Of a stretch of 64,000 nt of DNA, positions 18,062 to 27,525 are shown in pieces. Every line of letters starts with the position of its first letter. Position 1 is the stretch's first letter. This DNA is from Prochlorococcus marinus str. MIT 9215 (GTDB lineage Bacteria; Cyanobacteriota; Cyanobacteriia; PCC-6307; Cyanobiaceae): positions 1,240,001 to 1,304,000 of the forward strand of contig NC_009840.1 of NCBI RefSeq assembly GCF_000018065.1, in the 5' to 3' direction. The translations under genes were made by a program, and so were the position numbers. Under the pieces are notes generated by a model. That model did not search any database. It had not been told where the DNA came from and saw nothing but the letters and a program-made list of their open reading frames with translations.

Positions 18062-18694
18062 TTAAGTTAACAAGTAATTTTCTTTTATATTTTTCATGTC
18101 GGAGATTAAATTTTTTTCTCCATTCAATTCAAGGGTACCATTTTTAAGTCCAATAAATTCACACCCTATTTCATTTGCAGCTTCAAGGTCATCTATTCCA
18201 TCTCCAATCATTATTATCTCATTTGGTTTAGTCTTTGTTAAATCTAATATTCTTATTAAATTTTTTACTTTTGAATTAGGTCTACCAAATATTCCATCAA
18301 AATCATAACTAAATACTAACCCTACCAAATCAATTAAATCTTTTTCAGGAGTTGCACTATTTACAAAAACTTTTTTTTTACTTAAGAATAATTCCGAAAG
18401 TAAGGCTTCAGGACCTTCCCTTTTAGAACATTCCTTTATCTTTCTTTTACATAAACTAGTATATTCTTTAGCTAAATTTAAATAACTTTCATCAATCTTG
18501 TAATATTTACAAAATCTTTCAAAAATAGTATATCTATCATAATTTTGAGGAGAACTTAATAATTGATTTAAATAACCCCTATCAAGTTCATATCTTGAGC
18601 AAACTTCAAAGAAATTATCTCTTTTTAAATTATTTGAATTTATTAATGTCCCATCAAAATCAAAAACAAAAATGGAATAACTTATTCTATTCAC
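18062..18694 (-). CDS. HAD-superfamily phosphatase
   Basis: A 210-residue HAD hydrolase. Motif I is FDFDGTLINS (nucleophile and acid Asp residues), motif II is VNSATPEKD, and motifs III/IV are visible as KTKPNEIIMIGDGIDDLEAA. A helical cap lies between motifs I and II, like phosphoglycolate phosphatase. Its start overlaps the stop of the NeuB-cupin gene by one base. The likely role in this operon is to remove phosphate from a sugar or nonulosonate phosphate, as Neu5Ac-9-phosphate phosphatase does, but the substrate is a guess. Confidence 0.87.
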   Translation of the reverse strand: MNRISYSIFVFDFDGTLINSNNLKRDNFFEVCSRYELDRGYLNQLLSSPQNYDRYTIFERFCKYYKIDESYLNLAKEYTSLCKRKIKECSKREGPEALLSELFLSKKKVFVNSATPEKDLIDLVGLVFSYDFDGIFGRPNSKVKNLIRILDLTKTKPNEIIMIGDGIDDLEAANEIGCEFIGLKNGTLELNGEKNLISDMKNIKENYLLT

Positions 18695-20229
18695 TATTTT
18701 GAACTTGGGATCTGATATCTCCCCCAGTGATCTACTGTTGTCTTTCTTTCATCTCTTTTCATTTTTTGGATTTTTTTATCCTTATAAATAGAATCATTGT
18801 TAAAGTGTGTTGTTGAAACCTCTTCAACAATAGCTCCAATTTCAGTACTAAAACTATGCCAAACCCCAGGCAAAACTAGACATGTATCTCCTGGTCTTAA
18901 TACTCTTGTATGGTCATCTATATGTATAGTCATTTCACCATAAAGAACTTGAAATGTTTCTTCTTTTAAACGATGGTGATGATATGGGTGTTTTTGTCCT
19001 GGTAATTGAATAAGCAATTTTTTACAGTATTCCCTGTTTATACAGTTAATTATTACAACTCCAAATTCTTTAAAATTCTCAATCCCATAATGATGAGAAT
19101 ACTCTACTTCAAATTCACTATTTAGTTTAATTTGCGCCTGATTTAAAAGTGCCTTTACTTCATGAACTGCAGATTTCAAAACCTGCATTTTTAACTTTTC
19201 AGGTATTGATATATTTTTATATTTCACCGAATTGTTAAGTCTAATTTCATCAGTAGTCTTAATACCCTCCTTCCATTCTCCAGACTTAAGCTGACCTTCT
19301 TCATAAGGCATTGCAAAAAAAACTTGACTTCTTTTTAAAGTTGTCCCAGCCTTAATATTTTCTTTTGCATACACTCCTCTTGATAAAAGGTCTATAGACT
19401 CTACTTCTAAGGAAGGACGACCTTCTAATTTTTTCACTCCACATAAGTTAACTGCTTTTTTATAAGCTGTTATCCATTTTTGTAATTGCTCGGGGGTTGA
19501 AGAATAAGAATTAAGTTTTATATTATCTGTCTCGATACCTACATGTCTCTCAAATATCTTTGCCCCCTTTGCAACAGCTATTGATATTGGGCATGTATCG
19601 TCGGGATCTTCATGAGTAGACCAACCAATTACTCTGTCAGGATATCTTTTTTTAAGAAAATCAATTTGATCTAAATAAAAATTATTTTCTGGTATTGGAT
19701 AAATTGAAATACAGTGCATGATGGCAAATTCACATCCTTGATGAGTAAAAAAGCTTACAAGATCATCTATTCCAGAAATTGATAACCCACCTGTTGAAAA
19801 TATAATCGGCAATCCAGATTCGGGGAATTTTTCTAATAAAGGCCAATCTTTAGCTGAGCAGCTTGCCAACTTAATAAGATCAAAACCCATTTTTGTAATT
19901 ATTTCTACAGACTCTTCGTCAAAAGGAGTGCACATCGTCAATAAGTCATATTTCTTTGCTTCATCAAAAAGTAATTGAAAATCATTTTGATTTAATTTTG
20001 TTGATAAGAATCTATTTATATGTTTATTATCACTATTCTCTTTATGACTAGGATGAATAAAGCTATCTAATTGACGATATTGAAATTTAAAAACTCCTCT
20101 AATTCGATTCTTCTTGCAAAGCTGACCTATATTTTTAATAATTTTTAAAGCATGATTTACATCTCCTTGATGGTTATTTGCTAAATCAAATACAAATAAA
20201 TTATTAAAATCAAAAGTTTTTATATTCAT
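18694..20229 (-). CDS. NeuB-type nonulosonate synthase fused to SAF and cupin domains
   Basis: A 511-residue three-domain protein. Residues 1-270 form a NeuB TIM barrel (FDLANNHQGDVNHAL, MCTPFDEESVEII, HCISIYPIPENN, GWSTHEDP, FERHVGIE). Residues about 283-337 form the antifreeze-like SAF domain (GVYAKENIKAGTTL). Residues about 388-475 form a cupin with likely metal ligands His417-419, Glu423 and His458. The synthase condenses PEP with a sugar or sugar phosphate. The TIM barrel differs from the classical NeuB at 38078 (for example LANNHQ in place of AGVNHNG). I chose the ATG at 20229, because the longer form would overlap the Gfo/Idh gene and has an unrelated N-terminus. It sits between the Gfo/Idh gene (4 bp) and the HAD gene (1-bp overlap). 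Confidence 0.88.
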   Translation of the reverse strand: MNIKTFDFNNLFVFDLANNHQGDVNHALKIIKNIGQLCKKNRIRGVFKFQYRQLDSFIHPSHKENSDNKHINRFLSTKLNQNDFQLLFDEAKKYDLLTMCTPFDEESVEIITKMGFDLIKLASCSAKDWPLLEKFPESGLPIIFSTGGLSISGIDDLVSFFTHQGCEFAIMHCISIYPIPENNFYLDQIDFLKKRYPDRVIGWSTHEDPDDTCPISIAVAKGAKIFERHVGIETDNIKLNSYSSTPEQLQKWITAYKKAVNLCGVKKLEGRPSLEVESIDLLSRGVYAKENIKAGTTLKRSQVFFAMPYEEGQLKSGEWKEGIKTTDEIRLNNSVKYKNISIPEKLKMQVLKSAVHEVKALLNQAQIKLNSEFEVEYSHHYGIENFKEFGVVIINCINREYCKKLLIQLPGQKHPYHHHRLKEETFQVLYGEMTIHIDDHTRVLRPGDTCLVLPGVWHSFSTEIGAIVEEVSTTHFNNDSIYKDKKIQKMKRDERKTTVDHWGRYQIPSSK

Positions 20230-20233
20230 TTTA

Positions 20234-21319
20234 TTAATACGAGAAAGCTTTATAATTATACCCGACCGAATAATCAATAAATACATTTTTTTTGATCTTA
20301 TTAGAAAGAAAACCAGCCCCAATAACTAACATTGTGTTCAACCCATTTCGTAGTGATATTGGAGATATTTCTTTGTAATTAAGATTATTTTGGATATGTT
20401 TTAGTTCAACTATAAAATCCTCAGGTCTAGATTTTTTAAAGACAATTTCCTCCATTTCTGAATTAATATTATTTGTAACCAAGTCAGAATTTTCTTTATA
20501 TGAACAAAGCCACTCTAGATAAGCATCTCCAGATTGAATCCTAGCTTTTTTTGAAGAAGGCTTGGTAATTACATCTTGTACAACCCTTCCCGTAAAGTTT
20601 TTTTCTGTTTTTAAATTAAAAAAAGCACATTTGTCATATTTAACTTTATCTTCAACAAAAAAATCCATCATGGCTTGCACTTCAACAATCTGACCTTTAC
20701 CAAGTACCTGGGAAAAGTACTGCCACAGATTTAATGCATGAGAATGTTCACAGGTTGACCCTCCTCCTAATTCTGAATAACCAAGATAACTATCACCAGG
20801 ACCATTTAACCAAGGATGAGCATTAAAAATACCACCCCAATGTTCTCTAAATTGTACATCTAAAGTTTCCCAGACTATATCTTCATTGGAGATACATTTT
20901 GAAAGGAAAAGCTGAGTAGATTCAGCAAGTGTATGATCATACCCTACATAAACCGGTATATTTTTATCTTCAGAGAAAGCCACTAAATCATCAGCACCAT
21001 TCAAATCAGGTGTACATAAAGGCTTTTCAATTAATATGCCTTGAGGATTTTCTTTTAAAGCCTCTATTGCAAGAGGAATATGAAATTTAGGTGGAGTTCC
21101 AATAAATATTAAATCGTATATACCTTTAGGAGCTTCATGATTCAAATAGAGGCCAATCTTTTCATCCCACTTTTTGTATCTTGAGGGATAAATAAGATTT
21201 TTTGTTCGCTCAAGTGCATCATTACTAATATCACAAATATCCACTTCCCATCCTAATGATCTTGCTGCATTAGATAAGTGGTTTCCTATGGAACCTGCTC
21301 CAAATATTTTTACTCTCAT
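20234..21319 (-). CDS. Gfo/Idh/MocA-family oxidoreductase
   Basis: A 361-residue protein with an N-terminal Rossmann fold (KIFGAGSIGNHLS, then VDICDIS) and the ILIEKPLCTP segment carrying the conserved Glu-Lys-Pro. The C-terminal half has the usual mixed sheet, including GELGGGSTCEHSHALNLW-like residues in which the histidines may bind substrate. Such enzymes oxidise or reduce sugars or nucleotide sugars with NAD(P). It is 26 bp after the ABC exporter gene and 4 bp before the NeuB-cupin, so it probably prepares or modifies the synthase's sugar substrate. A different family member is encoded at 33679. Confidence 0.88.
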   Translation of the reverse strand: MRVKIFGAGSIGNHLSNAARSLGWEVDICDISNDALERTKNLIYPSRYKKWDEKIGLYLNHEAPKGIYDLIFIGTPPKFHIPLAIEALKENPQGILIEKPLCTPDLNGADDLVAFSEDKNIPVYVGYDHTLAESTQLFLSKCISNEDIVWETLDVQFREHWGGIFNAHPWLNGPGDSYLGYSELGGGSTCEHSHALNLWQYFSQVLGKGQIVEVQAMMDFFVEDKVKYDKCAFFNLKTEKNFTGRVVQDVITKPSSKKARIQSGDAYLEWLCSYKENSDLVTNNINSEMEEIVFKKSRPEDFIVELKHIQNNLNYKEISPISLRNGLNTMLVIGAGFLSNKIKKNVFIDYSVGYNYKAFSY

Positions 21320-21345
21320 TTTTATTTTTTTTTTGGATAAAGATT

Positions 21346-23181
21346 TTAAGAATTATTGATCTGTAATTTTTTAAATATATCATCCTTACCATAAATATTT
21401 ATAATCTCACCATTTTTTATTTCAAAAACTTTATCACAATCAATCAAAGTAGATAATCTATGAGCGACCATAATCAAAGTCGTTTCTCTATTTAAACTAT
21501 TCAATGCTTTGATTACACTTTTCTCAGTGAGGTTATCAAGTGAACTTGTCGCCTCATCAAAAACTAATATATTGCTTTTATCATATAGTGCTCTAGCAAT
21601 ACCAATTCTTTGAATTTGCCCACCAGATAAATTAATTCCTTTTTCACCGATAATTGTTTCGTACTTAGCTGGTAATTTGTTAATAAATTTTTCAATATTC
21701 GCTATTTTTGAAACCCTTATTAATTCATTAAAATCGATCTCATCCCTTTTTAAACCAAATCCAATATTTTGAGAAATAGACTTATCTGATAAGAATATAC
21801 TTTGCGAAACATGAGAAATAGAGTTTTTCCATTTTTGATTATATTTCACTTTAGAATCCATATTTATATTTTGATCATCAACTAATATTTCTCCTGATGT
21901 TGGCTTAAGTAAACCTATTAGAAGATCTAAAAGTGTACTTTTACCACTACCTGTAGCCCCAATAATTCCCACCTTTTCACCTTTATTAATGTTTAAAGAA
22001 ATATTTTTAATTATTAAATCATTTGATTTTTTGTATTTAAATGAAACATTTTTAAAGACTATATTTTTTTTGAATATTAATCTATTTTCACAAGAAGATA
22101 AACATTTATTTTGATCAAAAGGTAATTCTAAAAGTTCTAATACATTTCTAACGGAATATGAAATTGATTTAATTTTTGCCCAACAGGAGTAAGTCAATTG
22201 CAAAGAAGGTAGGAGTCTCTGAGCACCCAAAACTAATCCACCCATAATAGGAATAAGATTATCTGAAGTTAAATTAAAAAATTCAGAAAAAACAGTTGAA
22301 GATAAGGCAATTATCATAATAAATATTGGATCTATTAATAATCTTGGAAAAGTTTCCAAAAAACTTGCATTTGCTTGTGCCCTTCTAAGCTCATATTCAT
22401 TTCGTCCATAATTGTTTACATAGAATTGCTGATTGTTAGTCATAATTACATCTCTTATTGCACCAAAACTTTCTTGTAAATTTCTTACCTGTAATGAAAG
22501 ATTTCTAGATATTTTTTTACTGTATTTTAATAATCTATTGTTAGCGTTTAAAACAATAATTCTATATGTTAAAAACAATAAAAAAGATATAAATAAAGCT
22601 AAATCAACTCTTATAAATAAAAGAGTTATTGAAACAAAAAAAAGTGTAATTAAAGATGTCAAAAAAACTAATGATCTATTTAATGTCGCAACTACAAGAT
22701 TCATTTCAGAGGTTATTTTAGCTATTAAATCACTACTATTATTAGATATTTGATCTTCATAATCTTGATATAAAGTTCTTTTAAAAACTTTACTGCTTAA
22801 ATCACATCCAATTAAACAAGAATATTGATAAGTTGCCCAGAGATTTAAAATCCTTATAAATCCCGAAATTAAAGCCGAGGATATAAAAACTAATGTTACT
22901 AATAAAACTAAATTGCTTGAAGCGTCAAATCCAAAAAATGATATAAAATATCTAAGTTGATTATTTTCTAAAAAATTTTGAGAGTTAGTTAATAAAGATA
23001 AAAAAGGTATTACTGTACCAATAGAAATAACCTCTGCTATAGCACTTAAAATCATTAAAATTAAAATTAAAAAAAATTGAATTTTTCTTTTTGTTGAAAT
23101 TTTTTTCCATAATCTTATTACTAAATTAATAAATCTAATTTCTTTATCTTTGAATTTTTTTGTCTTTTGCAATTTCTGCAT
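21346..23181 (-). CDS. MsbA-like ABC exporter (fused permease and ATPase)
   Basis: A 611-residue half-transporter. The first 340 residues hold six membrane helices (first near residues 36-58). The ATPase domain has Walker A GATGSGKST, a Q-loop region HVSQSIFLSD, the LSGGQIQR signature, Walker B ILVFDEATSSLD and the VAHRL switch histidine. These half-transporters dimerise and move lipid-linked sugars, lipids or peptides; PglK-type members flip lipid-linked oligosaccharide. In this operon, a flippase for a glycan carrying nonulosonate or uronic acid is a reasonable inference, and no Wzx was seen in the window. Confidence 0.92.
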   Translation of the reverse strand: MQKLQKTKKFKDKEIRFINLVIRLWKKISTKRKIQFFLILILMILSAIAEVISIGTVIPFLSLLTNSQNFLENNQLRYFISFFGFDASSNLVLLVTLVFISSALISGFIRILNLWATYQYSCLIGCDLSSKVFKRTLYQDYEDQISNNSSDLIAKITSEMNLVVATLNRSLVFLTSLITLFFVSITLLFIRVDLALFISFLLFLTYRIIVLNANNRLLKYSKKISRNLSLQVRNLQESFGAIRDVIMTNNQQFYVNNYGRNEYELRRAQANASFLETFPRLLIDPIFIMIIALSSTVFSEFFNLTSDNLIPIMGGLVLGAQRLLPSLQLTYSCWAKIKSISYSVRNVLELLELPFDQNKCLSSCENRLIFKKNIVFKNVSFKYKKSNDLIIKNISLNINKGEKVGIIGATGSGKSTLLDLLIGLLKPTSGEILVDDQNINMDSKVKYNQKWKNSISHVSQSIFLSDKSISQNIGFGLKRDEIDFNELIRVSKIANIEKFINKLPAKYETIIGEKGINLSGGQIQRIGIARALYDKSNILVFDEATSSLDNLTEKSVIKALNSLNRETTLIMVAHRLSTLIDCDKVFEIKNGEIINIYGKDDIFKKLQINNS

Positions 23182-23194
23182 ACAAATTTAAATT

Positions 23195-24538
23195 TTAAAG
23201 TCTTAGCGGATTTAAATCTCTTGGAATTAAATTATTTAAGTCAAAGAAAATACTATTCTCTTTTTTAATTAAGTTTTTCCAAAAATTAATATCTTCTTGA
23301 ATAAAAGCATTATGAGCTACAGCAGAAATAATAATATCAAACTTTTTATCTAGAGGTATTTCTTTTTCAATATTTATTTTATAAGAACGATATGTTTCAT
23401 TTATATCTGCAATTGGATCAACAACTCTAATTTTAAAATTATATCTTTCTAATTCATTTATCAAATCAATAACTTTCGTGTTTCTAATATCTGGGCAATT
23501 TTCTTTGAAAGTTATCCCTAATACTAATACATCCTTATCATCGAGATTTAAATTCCTTTTATAAAGTTCTGCAATAATTTCTTTAGCTATCCAGTTAGCC
23601 ATAGAATCATTAATTTTGCGGCCTGCCAAGACAACCTCAGGGTAATAACCTAATTCTTTGGCTTTGTAAGTTAGATAATAAGGATCAACACCAATACAAT
23701 GACCTCCTACTAAACCTGGTCTAAAATTAATAAAATTCCATTTTGTTGATGCCGCCTTTAAAACATCATGTGTATCAATCCCAATTTTATTGAAAATAAT
23801 TGCCAATTCATTTATCAAAGCAATATTTAAATCACGCTGTGTATTCTCAATAACCTTTGCGGCTTCAGCTACTTTGATACTTGGAGCAAGATATGTGCCT
23901 GCTTTTATAATCATTCTATAAAGCATGTCAACTTTTTCAGCTACATATGGGGTACTCCCACTTGTTACTTTTACTATATTGGTAAGTTTGTATGCTGAAT
24001 TACCAGGATTAATTCTTTCAGGACTATAACCAACAAAAAAATCCGAATTGAATCTTAGATTAGAATTTGATTCAATAATTGGCACACATATTTCTTCTGT
24101 AGCTCCTGGATATACTGTGCTTTCAAAAACTATGATTGGTTGAATATCTTTTCTCTCAAGTTTTAAATTTCTTTCCAATAAGATCTTTCCAATCATTTTG
24201 CAAGCATTTTCCAAAGGAGAGAAATTTGGATTTTTTAAGGAGTCTATTGGTGTTGGGACTGTAACAATAAAAATATCTATATCTAAAAGGCTACTTATAT
24301 TGGAATTAAAATTTAATATTTTAGCCTGATCAATTTCATCTTTTGATATTTCTCCAGTCTTATCAAATCCCAATTTTAATTGATTAATTCTTGATTCATC
24401 TATATCAAAACCAATGATTTTCCTTAAACCTGATTTATTAATATTTTTATTCTTACCAAATTCAACCGCCAAAGGAAGGCCAACATAACCCATACCTAAT
24501 ATTGCAATATTTGAATTATTAATATCTGGTAACTTCAT
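23195..24538 (-). CDS. UDP-N-acetylhexosamine 6-dehydrogenase (WbpA/WbpO/TviB type)
   Basis: A 447-residue nucleotide-sugar dehydrogenase. GMGYVGLPLAVEFGK binds NAD; FESTVYPGATEE, VGYSPERINPG and NTQRDLNIALINELA are of the TviB/WbpO kind. GGHCIGVDPYYLTYKA carries the catalytic cysteine. It oxidises C6 of a UDP-HexNAc to the uronic acid. It is 13 bp after the epimerase gene, a pairing seen in Vi antigen and UDP-GalNAcA pathways (dehydrogenase with C4-epimerase). Whether the substrate is UDP-GlcNAc or UDP-GalNAc is not determined. Confidence 0.92.
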   Translation of the reverse strand: MKLPDINNSNIAILGMGYVGLPLAVEFGKNKNINKSGLRKIIGFDIDESRINQLKLGFDKTGEISKDEIDQAKILNFNSNISSLLDIDIFIVTVPTPIDSLKNPNFSPLENACKMIGKILLERNLKLERKDIQPIIVFESTVYPGATEEICVPIIESNSNLRFNSDFFVGYSPERINPGNSAYKLTNIVKVTSGSTPYVAEKVDMLYRMIIKAGTYLAPSIKVAEAAKVIENTQRDLNIALINELAIIFNKIGIDTHDVLKAASTKWNFINFRPGLVGGHCIGVDPYYLTYKAKELGYYPEVVLAGRKINDSMANWIAKEIIAELYKRNLNLDDKDVLVLGITFKENCPDIRNTKVIDLINELERYNFKIRVVDPIADINETYRSYKINIEKEIPLDKKFDIIISAVAHNAFIQEDINFWKNLIKKENSIFFDLNNLIPRDLNPLRL

Positions 24539-24551
24539 AAAAAATTTTCCT

Positions 24552-25577
24552 TTAAAAAACCGAATAGAAATTTCTATACCAATCTACAAATCTATTAATT
24601 CCATCTGTAATTGCAGTATTAGGTTTAAAACCTATCCAATCCTCCAATGCAGATGTATCTGCTGAGGTAGCTGGGACATCTCCTGGTTGCATAGGCAAGA
24701 ATTCTTTAATTGCTGAGACCCCTAAAGAATTTTCTAAAGCATTAATATACTCCATTAATTGAACGGGCTTAGAATTACCTATATTAAAAATACGATGAGG
24801 TGCCCAACTGGTAGATAAGCTTGGTTTGCTCGTATCAAAATTCTCATCTGGTTTAGCCTCCTTAAATATTAATCTAAATAAGCTTTCAACAATATCATCG
24901 ATATAAGTAAAGTCTCTTATCATATTTCCTTGATTAAAAACTTGTATTTTCTTACCCGATAGAATTGCATTAGTAAAAAGAAATAATGCCATATCAGGTC
25001 TACCCCAAGGCCCATATACGGTAAAGAATCTGAGACCGGTAGCAGGTAAATTGTATAAATGACTATAAGTATGTGCCATTAACTCATTAGATTTCTTACT
25101 TGCAGCATATAAACTTACTGGATGAGCAACACTCTGTTCTTCTGAAAAAGGCATTTTTGTATTCCCACCATATACTGAACTACTACTCGCGTAAACCAAA
25201 TGTTTAACTTCGGTATGTCTACATAATTCCAATATATTACAGAATCCGACAATATTTGATTGAATATATGCTGATGGATTTTCTATTGAATATCTAACAC
25301 CAGCCTGTGCAGCTAAATTAATAACTCTTGAAGGTTTATATTTTTTAAAAAAATCTTCTAATAAGTTAGAATTTTCTATCCCAAAAGAGTCAAAATTAAA
25401 TTCTTGATTTTTTTCTTTTGCAAGCTTATTTAACTCTTCTAATCTTGCTTTTTTTAAATTTGGGTCATAGTAATTATTTAAATTATCAATACCAACTACA
25501 TGATATTTCTCTTGAATTAATCTTTTTGATAAATGATAACCTATAAATCCTGCACAGCCAGTAATAAGTATTTTCAT
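24552..25577 (-). CDS. NAD-dependent nucleotide-sugar 4-epimerase (UDP-glucuronate epimerase type)
   Basis: A 341-residue extended SDR. GCAGFIGYHLSKRLI, IDNLNNYYDPNLK, INLAAQAGVRYSIENP, YASSSSVYGGN and the YAASKKS catalytic pair match the CapI/UDP-glucuronate 4-epimerase group. The long version of the N-terminal loop (NYYDPxLKxAR) is characteristic of the uronate epimerases. It is the first gene of the minus-strand run ending at 16277 and precedes the UDP-sugar 6-dehydrogenase, so the product pair should yield a galacturonic-type donor. Confidence 0.9.
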   Translation of the reverse strand: MKILITGCAGFIGYHLSKRLIQEKYHVVGIDNLNNYYDPNLKKARLEELNKLAKEKNQEFNFDSFGIENSNLLEDFFKKYKPSRVINLAAQAGVRYSIENPSAYIQSNIVGFCNILELCRHTEVKHLVYASSSSVYGGNTKMPFSEEQSVAHPVSLYAASKKSNELMAHTYSHLYNLPATGLRFFTVYGPWGRPDMALFLFTNAILSGKKIQVFNQGNMIRDFTYIDDIVESLFRLIFKEAKPDENFDTSKPSLSTSWAPHRIFNIGNSKPVQLMEYINALENSLGVSAIKEFLPMQPGDVPATSADTSALEDWIGFKPNTAITDGINRFVDWYRNFYSVF

Positions 25578-25809
25578 AATTTATTTTTTGATTGATAATA
25601 ATAATTGTTTAATTTTAGTTTTAATTATCTTCATAATTCCTTAATAGATTATTAGATTTTCAAAATTTTTAAAAGCTTTTGAAAGAAAAAATCTTATTTA
25701 AAAAGTTTTAAATAATTTAAAATCATAACAAAAGGTAATTTCATAAAGGCAATATTTAAAAAACCATAGAATATTAAACTATCTTTATTAGGAAATTTTG
25801 AGTTAATCT

Positions 25810-26685
25810 ATGTTAAAAAAGTTAAAATGCATGTTCAACAAACTTAGACTTGGTAATTATAACCATAGAAAACTAGCTTCTATAATTTTTCTTATATTGG
25901 TTTTCCCAAAATATTTATACAGGTTTTTTATTTGGAAGAAAAAATATAATTTAAGAAATATAAATTCATCTTTTAAGAGAAAATTTAAAAAAGATGGATA
26001 TGTACTGCTTCCAAAATCATTTATCAATTCAGAAAATATATTAAAAGAATGTGATGAAATTATAAAAAAATTTAAATCTTTAGAAAATCGCAAAAAGAAA
26101 AAGAAAAGTCATTTAATTCAAGTACTTGAACCAAAATCAATATTAGAAAATAGTTCCATAATTTCTTTTGTAAGTAACAAATATATATTGGATATTGTGT
26201 CCTCCTATTTAGGACATATTCCTTGCTTGACACATGTAAATATATGGTATTCGCCAAATATTAGTTCAAAATGTGCAGAAGGTAGTCAACTATGGCATTT
26301 AGATCATGAATCATTTAAACAAGTTAAAGTCTTCCTCTATTTAAATGATATTGATGAGAATAATGGTGCGACAGAGATCTTCAATAAAAAATATACAAAA
26401 ATAATGCAAAAAAAATTATCTTATAGCCTCCTAAAAAAGAAACATAGTAATGAAGGATTAGATAATAATTTATGCTTTAAACTAAGTGCAAAGAGAGGTG
26501 GGATTGCTGTTATGGATACAAGCAGCTGTTTTCATCGTGGCTCCTACGGTTTTAACAAATCAAGATTTATATTATCTGTTCAATATCTACCTATAAATGC
26601 TTATAGCTATAACAAATTTAATGAATATACATTCCTAAGTAAAAGTTATCATCTTAAAGATAAAAAGGAATTAATTTTTAATTAA
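25810..26685 (+). CDS. PhyH-family Fe(II)/2-oxoglutarate dioxygenase
   Basis: A 291-residue protein. The double-stranded helix core shows SQLWHLDHESFKQVKVFLYLND, in which His and Asp of WHLD are metal ligands. The distal CFHRGSYG histidine and the downstream KSRFILSVQY arginine bind iron and 2-oxoglutarate. N-terminal residues 15-50 are basic and partly hydrophobic. Such enzymes hydroxylate lipids, sugars or amino acids. A second member (297 aa, 36957) shares the same core wording. It begins a plus-strand block that is divergent from the uronic acid operon; 232 bp separate them. Confidence 0.87.
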   Translation: MLKKLKCMFNKLRLGNYNHRKLASIIFLILVFPKYLYRFFIWKKKYNLRNINSSFKRKFKKDGYVLLPKSFINSENILKECDEIIKKFKSLENRKKKKKSHLIQVLEPKSILENSSIISFVSNKYILDIVSSYLGHIPCLTHVNIWYSPNISSKCAEGSQLWHLDHESFKQVKVFLYLNDIDENNGATEIFNKKYTKIMQKKLSYSLLKKKHSNEGLDNNLCFKLSAKRGGIAVMDTSSCFHRGSYGFNKSRFILSVQYLPINAYSYNKFNEYTFLSKSYHLKDKKELIFN

Positions 26686-26766
26686 AATTGAAATTTATTG
26701 AGCAAGGTTTTACTTCCTTTACAAAATATTTTTAAAATGTTATGTTGACTTTTTAATCTTTTAACT

Positions 26767-27522
26767 GTGAAGGCAATAAATTATTATTTATCTTTCGGAA
26801 TTAAACCAACTTTAAAAAAAATATTATCCGTTCTTGTTAGTAAATATGCTCCAAAAAAATTATTTCTAGAGAATAAAGATAAGGGAATAAACGATATCCC
26901 TGAGATCAATACGATTAATACTGAAAACAAATCTCAAGACTATGCTGATTATTTAAAAATTCAAATAAAAACAAGCGTTTCAAGAACTAGATATATAAAT
27001 CCACTTAAAAGATTTATTCAATCAAGAAGTCAACTTATAGAGCGTTTAACTAAGACGGCAAAAAATCATAACCTAAAATGTAAATCTATATTATCAGTTG
27101 GATCAAGAGATGATAACGAGTTAGATAACATTTCATGTTTTTTTCCAAAGGCCGAAGTAAGAGGCCTAGATCTTTTTTCCGCATCTCCGAGGATAACTAC
27201 AGGAGATATGCATAATATGCCCTTTGATGATAATTCTTTTGACGCAACTATTGCCATTCATAGTATGGAACACTCCTATGACCCATCAAAAAGCCTTGGA
27301 GAAATGTTTAGAGTTACTAAAGAAGGTGGTGTGATATGTATAGAGGTACCCGTTTGCTTTGAAACTAACGAAACTGATCGTACAGATTATAAAAATTTAT
27401 TTAATTTATTGTCATTTTTTAAAAAAGATTCAATAGAAGTTTTGTGGGAAGAATTAGAGAATAGAAAACAATTTTCTAAACCACCTAATTTAAGAGTGAT
27501 TGTTCAAAAAATAGCTAGCTAA
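26767..27522 (+). CDS. Class I SAM-dependent methyltransferase
   Basis: A 251-residue protein starting at a GTG codon. Residues about 100-190 form the methyltransferase core: SILSVGSRDDNEL as motif I, VRGLDLF, GDMHNMPFDDNSFDA and AIHSMEHSYDPSKSLGEMFRV, then EGGVICIEVPV. The glycine loop is altered to VGSRDD, so SAM binding may differ from the classical form. The 80-residue N-terminal region is not recognised. It precedes a surface-carbohydrate protein gene by 3 bp, so both probably serve the same glycan. Confidence 0.8.
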   Translation: MKAINYYLSFGIKPTLKKILSVLVSKYAPKKLFLENKDKGINDIPEINTINTENKSQDYADYLKIQIKTSVSRTRYINPLKRFIQSRSQLIERLTKTAKNHNLKCKSILSVGSRDDNELDNISCFFPKAEVRGLDLFSASPRITTGDMHNMPFDDNSFDATIAIHSMEHSYDPSKSLGEMFRVTKEGGVICIEVPVCFETNETDRTDYKNLFNLLSFFKKDSIEVLWEELENRKQFSKPPNLRVIVQKIAS

Positions 27523-27525
27523 AAA

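Noticed and set aside
22433-22753. 106-codon plus-strand frame inside the ABC exporter gene
   Set aside because: It is antisense to the membrane domain of a clear ABC exporter with intact motifs; composition is a shadow of that gene.
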